From: Pedobacter sp. FW305-3-2-15-E-R2A2
GTDB lineage: Bacteria > Bacteroidota > Bacteroidia > Sphingobacteriales > Sphingobacteriaceae
NCBI RefSeq assembly: GCF_038446955.1
Contig: NZ_CP151803.1
Location: 4,526,001-4,590,000, forward strand
DNA: 64,000 nucleotides
Reading direction: 5' to 3'
The notes under the pieces: model-generated
Databases searched by the model: none
What the model saw: only the letters and a program-made list of their open reading frames with translations
What the model was told of the DNA's origin: nothing
Made by a program: the position numbers and the translations under genes
Part shown: piece after piece, positions 60,391-64,000 of the stretch
Layout: each line of letters opens with the position of its first letter
Numbering within the stretch: the first letter of the stretch is position 1

Positions 60391-62570
60391 TTCTTCGCAA
60401 ACGCCAGCGCTTTATCCAATACTTCGTCCCTCCCACTCTTCAACCCAGAAGGGGTAGAACGTACAATGATATCCGGTATTATTCCTTTATAATGACTTTT
60501 AGTACCATCTGCGTTTGTGACTTTTGCTCCTGTAAAAAAGACCCGGAAGTCATTAAACAGGTTAATGGTCTGCACATCTCCATTCGTACCCGAGGTTGCC
60601 TTGCCAATAATTGTTCCCAATTTTAAGCCCTTAACATAACCTAAAATACTCTCCGACTGACTCTGTGCACAGGCATCAGAAAGGAAAATGATCTTGCCCT
60701 TAAAGTAGGGAGGTTTAGGCCCTAGATTCCATCCGGTACTTTCGAAATCTTTTCTGCTGTTATCCGGGCTTAGTTTTGGAATATGCATCCATTTGGTGTG
60801 TTCCGAACATTTAAGCAAATGACCAAAAAGTGCGCGAATGTCATCTTTTGGATAGCCCCTCATATCAAAGATGATTGACTTTGCATGCTGTAACCGGGAT
60901 AAGGAACTGTTGATGTTTTTCATTACGGAATCACCTGTGAGGTTGAAATAATAAATACCGTCTGAAAGTTGACCGTCTTTTGGAACATGTGCGGTGAGCG
61001 CCACCGGACGATACTCCTGGGACGGACCCGACCTGGGAAATTTGAACGCAGTACGAACACCGTTATGATTGATGATCAGCTTCACTGAATCCGATAAACC
61101 GTCAAATAACCCCAGGAGAGATTTGTAAGTTCGCCATTGCGGAGAACCTGAAATAAGGCCGTACTTAGCGTAAAATGTTTTCTGCGCAGACTCCCCATCA
61201 ATCGAATCAATGACGCTGCCCACTGATATATATTTTAACGAAGAATCTAAAACACGTTTGACATAGATTTTGTGGCCAATCATTTCCGATTCTATATTCA
61301 CCGATTTCTCTTCAATCCGATCTGAACCGGAATAACTAATTCCCATATGGCCATCGTTTAGCTTTGCAGACATTAACCTTAGGGATTCTAAAAAATCCTG
61401 ATTGCTGTTATCTTTTATCGTTCTGGCAAATAAGAAGGAAAATAACTTTTCAGGATTAGTCTTCGTATCCTCCCAATAGGGGAAAGCAAATTTCAGAACT
61501 GATAAAGTGATGACCAGATTCGCAAGCCGAGTCTCCTGACCGTATTCTTTCGGCTTTTTCGACCAATAATCCTTTATCTTTTTTTGGAATGCGATTAGTG
61601 ATATGGAATCTACTTTAGGATAAGTAGCTGTTTCTGTAGCATAAAGCGCCGCCGGAATGGAGGCATATATGTTTTTACCTAGTTTTACTGAGGTAATATC
61701 TGAAATTGAGGCAGGTTTAGTAAAATAAAATCTTTTATCCTCTGCAATACTTAAAACGATATTCACCGGGGCATTCCTGACTTCGAACGGTGCATTAAAT
61801 TCAAATGTTTTCTTGCTGTCTCCGGAAAAAACCTGAATGTTTGGTCTGTTTATTTTAACAATCCTATATTTTGGAACTCTCAACGTAATATTAACATTCT
61901 TCTCCCCCTTGAGTAGATTTCCCTGGAATCTGTATCGGGTCGTTTTTCCAGTGATTCTGTTTCTGTTAGATTTATTCTTCAGTTGTTCCGCACCATTAAA
62001 AGCAGCAATAAATAAATTGTCCTGGTTACAATCAGTTGTATCTGCCGTTACCTCCACAGTCAATTCGTAACGACCATCAATTGTTTCGTCTAATTTTAAG
62101 GTAGATAAAGGATAATCAATATAATTCAGCGCTATCGCATCTCTATTATTTCTTCGACTTTTATAGATTGACGAATCATCATAAGGTAAAGCTAAACCAC
62201 GATGTACCCAATTTACAAGCTTATATCCCGATAGTTTTTCCGGTATGATTTTACTTAACGTCTTATGCTTAGGTATGGGAACGCTATCAATAATGACGGA
62301 GGGGGCAATTGGCAACATCAATGCCTTTAGTTCGCGAATAAGCTGTTGATCATTCTGAGCAGACATCACCTGATGAACACCATATAATGAAAAGAAAAAC
62401 CAGTTAACCTTTGTTACTTCGTCCGAAGGATGAAAAAAGCGGACATAACCATATAGTTCTGAAAATGCTTTTAAGTTTCTTTCTTTTTGTTTAAGCGTTT
62501 GCGCAGACCCGATGCTATAAGTAGAAATTAACAATAAGATGAAAAAAGATTTAAGTCTGTTTGGGTTCAT
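60387..62570 (-). CDS. S41-family secreted peptidase
   Basis: The 727-residue protein has a signal peptide (MNPNRLKSFFILLLISTYSIGSAQ). The catalytic core near the C-terminus has LSDACAQSQSESIL, in which the nucleophile Ser region is visible, and GIIPDIIV, an S41 (C-terminal processing/tricorn-like) signature. A central PDZ-like segment (VLDSSLKYISVGSVIDSIDG) precedes it. It is a periplasmic or surface enzyme of unknown substrate. Confidence 0.83.
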   Translation of the reverse strand: MNPNRLKSFFILLLISTYSIGSAQTLKQKERNLKAFSELYGYVRFFHPSDEVTKVNWFFFSLYGVHQVMSAQNDQQLIRELKALMLPIAPSVIIDSVPIPKHKTLSKIIPEKLSGYKLVNWVHRGLALPYDDSSIYKSRRNNRDAIALNYIDYPLSTLKLDETIDGRYELTVEVTADTTDCNQDNLFIAAFNGAEQLKNKSNRNRITGKTTRYRFQGNLLKGEKNVNITLRVPKYRIVKINRPNIQVFSGDSKKTFEFNAPFEVRNAPVNIVLSIAEDKRFYFTKPASISDITSVKLGKNIYASIPAALYATETATYPKVDSISLIAFQKKIKDYWSKKPKEYGQETRLANLVITLSVLKFAFPYWEDTKTNPEKLFSFLFARTIKDNSNQDFLESLRLMSAKLNDGHMGISYSGSDRIEEKSVNIESEMIGHKIYVKRVLDSSLKYISVGSVIDSIDGESAQKTFYAKYGLISGSPQWRTYKSLLGLFDGLSDSVKLIINHNGVRTAFKFPRSGPSQEYRPVALTAHVPKDGQLSDGIYYFNLTGDSVMKNINSSLSRLQHAKSIIFDMRGYPKDDIRALFGHLLKCSEHTKWMHIPKLSPDNSRKDFESTGWNLGPKPPYFKGKIIFLSDACAQSQSESILGYVKGLKLGTIIGKATSGTNGDVQTINLFNDFRVFFTGAKVTNADGTKSHYKGIIPDIIVRSTPSGLKSGRDEVLDKALAFAKN

Positions 62571-62705
62571 ACAAATGAAATTAGGTATTGTACGAGAAGC
62601 ACAAATGCTATTTAACCTTATTTAACAAAATTGTAACAAATCAGGCCATATAGCTCATTTATACCAAAATAAGTTTGATTTATTTTTACATTCGCCCCGG
62701 GATAT

Positions 62706-63284
62706 ATGGGGTTTTACGTTAATTTTTCTGATCAGGAACTGCTGGAAGAACTCCGGCTGGGCAATAGAGTTGCGTTTACGGAACTCTTCAACCGCTATTG
62801 GAAGAAATTGCTGGCCATCTCCTATACCTATACCAAAGACCATTCTTCGGCAGAAGAAATTGTCCAGGAAGTCTTCATTGGGCTCTGGAACAGGAAGGAT
62901 CAGTTGAATATAAAAGCCCTGGAACCCTACCTTGCCACGGCCGTTAAATTTTCCGTCTTCAAAAGCATCCATCAGCAGAAAAGAAGGGAAGAACTGGCGA
63001 TGTTAAACTACCAAACTGAGCTTATAGCCCTCGATGAGGAAAAGATCCATGCGAAATTCCTCCAGGAATATATTGACGGTCTTGTAGAACAACTCCCTGA
63101 AAAATGCAGGCTTGTTTTTAAATACAGCCGCAATGATGGTCTAACCATTCCCGAGATTGCCGCCGAGATGGACATTGCCGAAAAAACTGTGGAAGCTCAC
63201 CTGACCAAAGCATTGAAGACCATAAAGAGAGACCTGAACAATTCCGGAACCTTCCTCATTGCCCTTTCTTTGCTGATCAAATAA
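62706..63284 (+). CDS. ECF RNA polymerase sigma factor (FecI/RpoE-like)
   Basis: The 192-residue sigma-70 family factor has region 2 (FTELFNRYWKKLLAIS, EEIVQEVFIGLWNRKD) and region 4 (LPEKCRLVFKYSRNDGLTI, AEKTVEAHLTKALKTIK). The FecR anti-sigma gene starts 95 bp downstream, the usual pair for a TonB-receptor/SusCD locus outside the window. Confidence 0.92.
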   Translation: MGFYVNFSDQELLEELRLGNRVAFTELFNRYWKKLLAISYTYTKDHSSAEEIVQEVFIGLWNRKDQLNIKALEPYLATAVKFSVFKSIHQQKRREELAMLNYQTELIALDEEKIHAKFLQEYIDGLVEQLPEKCRLVFKYSRNDGLTIPEIAAEMDIAEKTVEAHLTKALKTIKRDLNNSGTFLIALSLLIK

Positions 63285-63379
63285 GAAAATCTATCTTTTT
63301 TAAATTTATTTTAAAAAGCACTAAGGGTAAAGCCTGTTCCCAAAGTACATCCTGGTAATTAGCCCAGTTGCGCATTACT

Positions 63380-64000
63380 ATGAAAAACGAAAATCCTTCC
63401 TTATTAATCCAAAAATACATCAATGGAACTGCCAGTCCGGAGGAGCGGGAACAGCTCCTGAACTGGTATCGCTCGCAGCAACCGGAGACCGTGGAATGGC
63501 CTTCGGCAACGGAAACCGAAGAAAAGCAGGTCTATGACCGCATGCTTTCTAAGATCGACCAGCACATTGATGCTTCATCCCTGCCATCAAGACCATTGTC
63601 AAAATGGTACTATATCGCCGCAGCTGCCGCAATATTTATGGTGGGTTCTTTTGCAACTGTTCTCTATCTCGACAAAGCAGCACCGGAAAAAATACAAGTT
63701 CTGACTTATAAAAATGACGTTAAGCCCGGAGGAAACAAAGCCATCCTAAAACTGGCCGATGGCTCTGAACTCGTTTTAGATGGCGCAACGACAGCCACTT
63801 TCGCGCATCAGCAGGGTTTAAATATTGCCAGGATCAGCGATGGACAGCTCGCATTCGACAAACAACCGGAAGCTACACAAACCGATTCCGGAGCACCGAA
63901 GTACAATACCATCAGTACCCCTAAAGGCGGACAATACCGCATCATTCTTCCCGACGGCACAAAAGTATGGCTCAATGCCATTTCTTCCATCCGTTTCCCA
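63380..64000 (+). CDS. FecR-family anti-sigma factor, 3' end outside window
   Basis: An ATG at 63380 opens a frame that continues to the window end (207 residues seen). The N-terminal cytoplasmic part (about 1-75) is followed by a transmembrane helix at 76-97 (WYYIAAAAAIFMVG) and the start of the FecR domain (PKGGQYRIILPDGTKVWLNA). It would hold the upstream ECF sigma at the membrane and transmit a signal from an outer-membrane receptor. Confidence 0.9.
   Translation, partial: MKNENPSLLIQKYINGTASPEEREQLLNWYRSQQPETVEWPSATETEEKQVYDRMLSKIDQHIDASSLPSRPLSKWYYIAAAAAIFMVGSFATVLYLDKAAPEKIQVLTYKNDVKPGGNKAILKLADGSELVLDGATTATFAHQQGLNIARISDGQLAFDKQPEATQTDSGAPKYNTISTPKGGQYRIILPDGTKVWLNAISSIRFP

Noticed and set aside
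1..64000. CRISPR array, rRNA or tRNA genes, prophage
   Set aside because: No regularly spaced repeats, no rRNA or tRNA-like cloverleaf sequence and no phage structural genes were seen; the CI-like repressor stands alone.

Overview
This window looks like a chromosome segment of a Bacteroidota bacterium, most likely a Sphingobacteriaceae member close to Pedobacter. The evidence is the gene content: SusC/RagA-style receptor remnants, FecR/ECF sigma pairs, DUF3857-transglutaminase tandem genes, the futalosine menaquinone pathway, Bacteroidota-type YD-repeat proteins, and putative promoters of the TAnnTTTG type instead of strong Shine-Dalgarno sites. Protein families were recognised by eye; no database search was possible.

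Layout. 1-5 kb: the end of an outer-membrane barrel receptor, a complete IS256-family insertion sequence with an 8-bp target duplication, a family 2 glycosyltransferase, and a frameshifted XRE-type regulator remnant. 5-11 kb: a class A penicillin-binding protein and a large metallopeptidase/propeller/barrel fusion. 11-12.4 kb: a GIY-YIG protein divergent from a LexA/CI-like S24 repressor, separated by three copies of one palindromic operator. 12.5-14.2 kb: bioF-bioD. 14.3-17.5 kb: the translation operon thrS-infC-rpmI-rplT. 17.6-22.4 kb: recQ, an adhesin-head lipoprotein, an MFS transporter and a LutA-like protein, all on the minus strand. 22.5-36.4 kb: mostly housekeeping genes (amidohydrolase fusion, BaiN-type flavoprotein, purK-purE, YqgE, pdxH, hbd, ruvB, a GNAT-nitrilase fusion, queG, a TlpA-like thioredoxin).

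36.5-46.4 kb is the accessory island. Two secreted YD/RHS-type proteins are encoded back to back on the minus strand. The second ends, after the RHS core motif DPDG, in a compositionally distinct 214-residue tip that looks like a PD-(D/E)XK nuclease toxin. It is followed by an overlapping candidate immunity gene, a second secreted protein, and then three tightly packed ORFs (A, B, C) that can only be read through by +1 frame changes at five places. I read this as a polymorphic toxin locus with a decaying or frameshift-dependent cargo tail.

46.7-64 kb: M1 aminopeptidase, DnaQ-like exonuclease, two DUF3857/transglutaminase paralogues (only the second keeps the catalytic Cys), mutS-NlpC/P60 with a 40-residue membrane protein, mqnE-phosphatase-mqnA for menaquinone, a YdeI-like protein, an S41 peptidase, and an ECF sigma factor with a FecR anti-sigma gene that runs off the window. 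No rRNA, tRNA or CRISPR array was seen.
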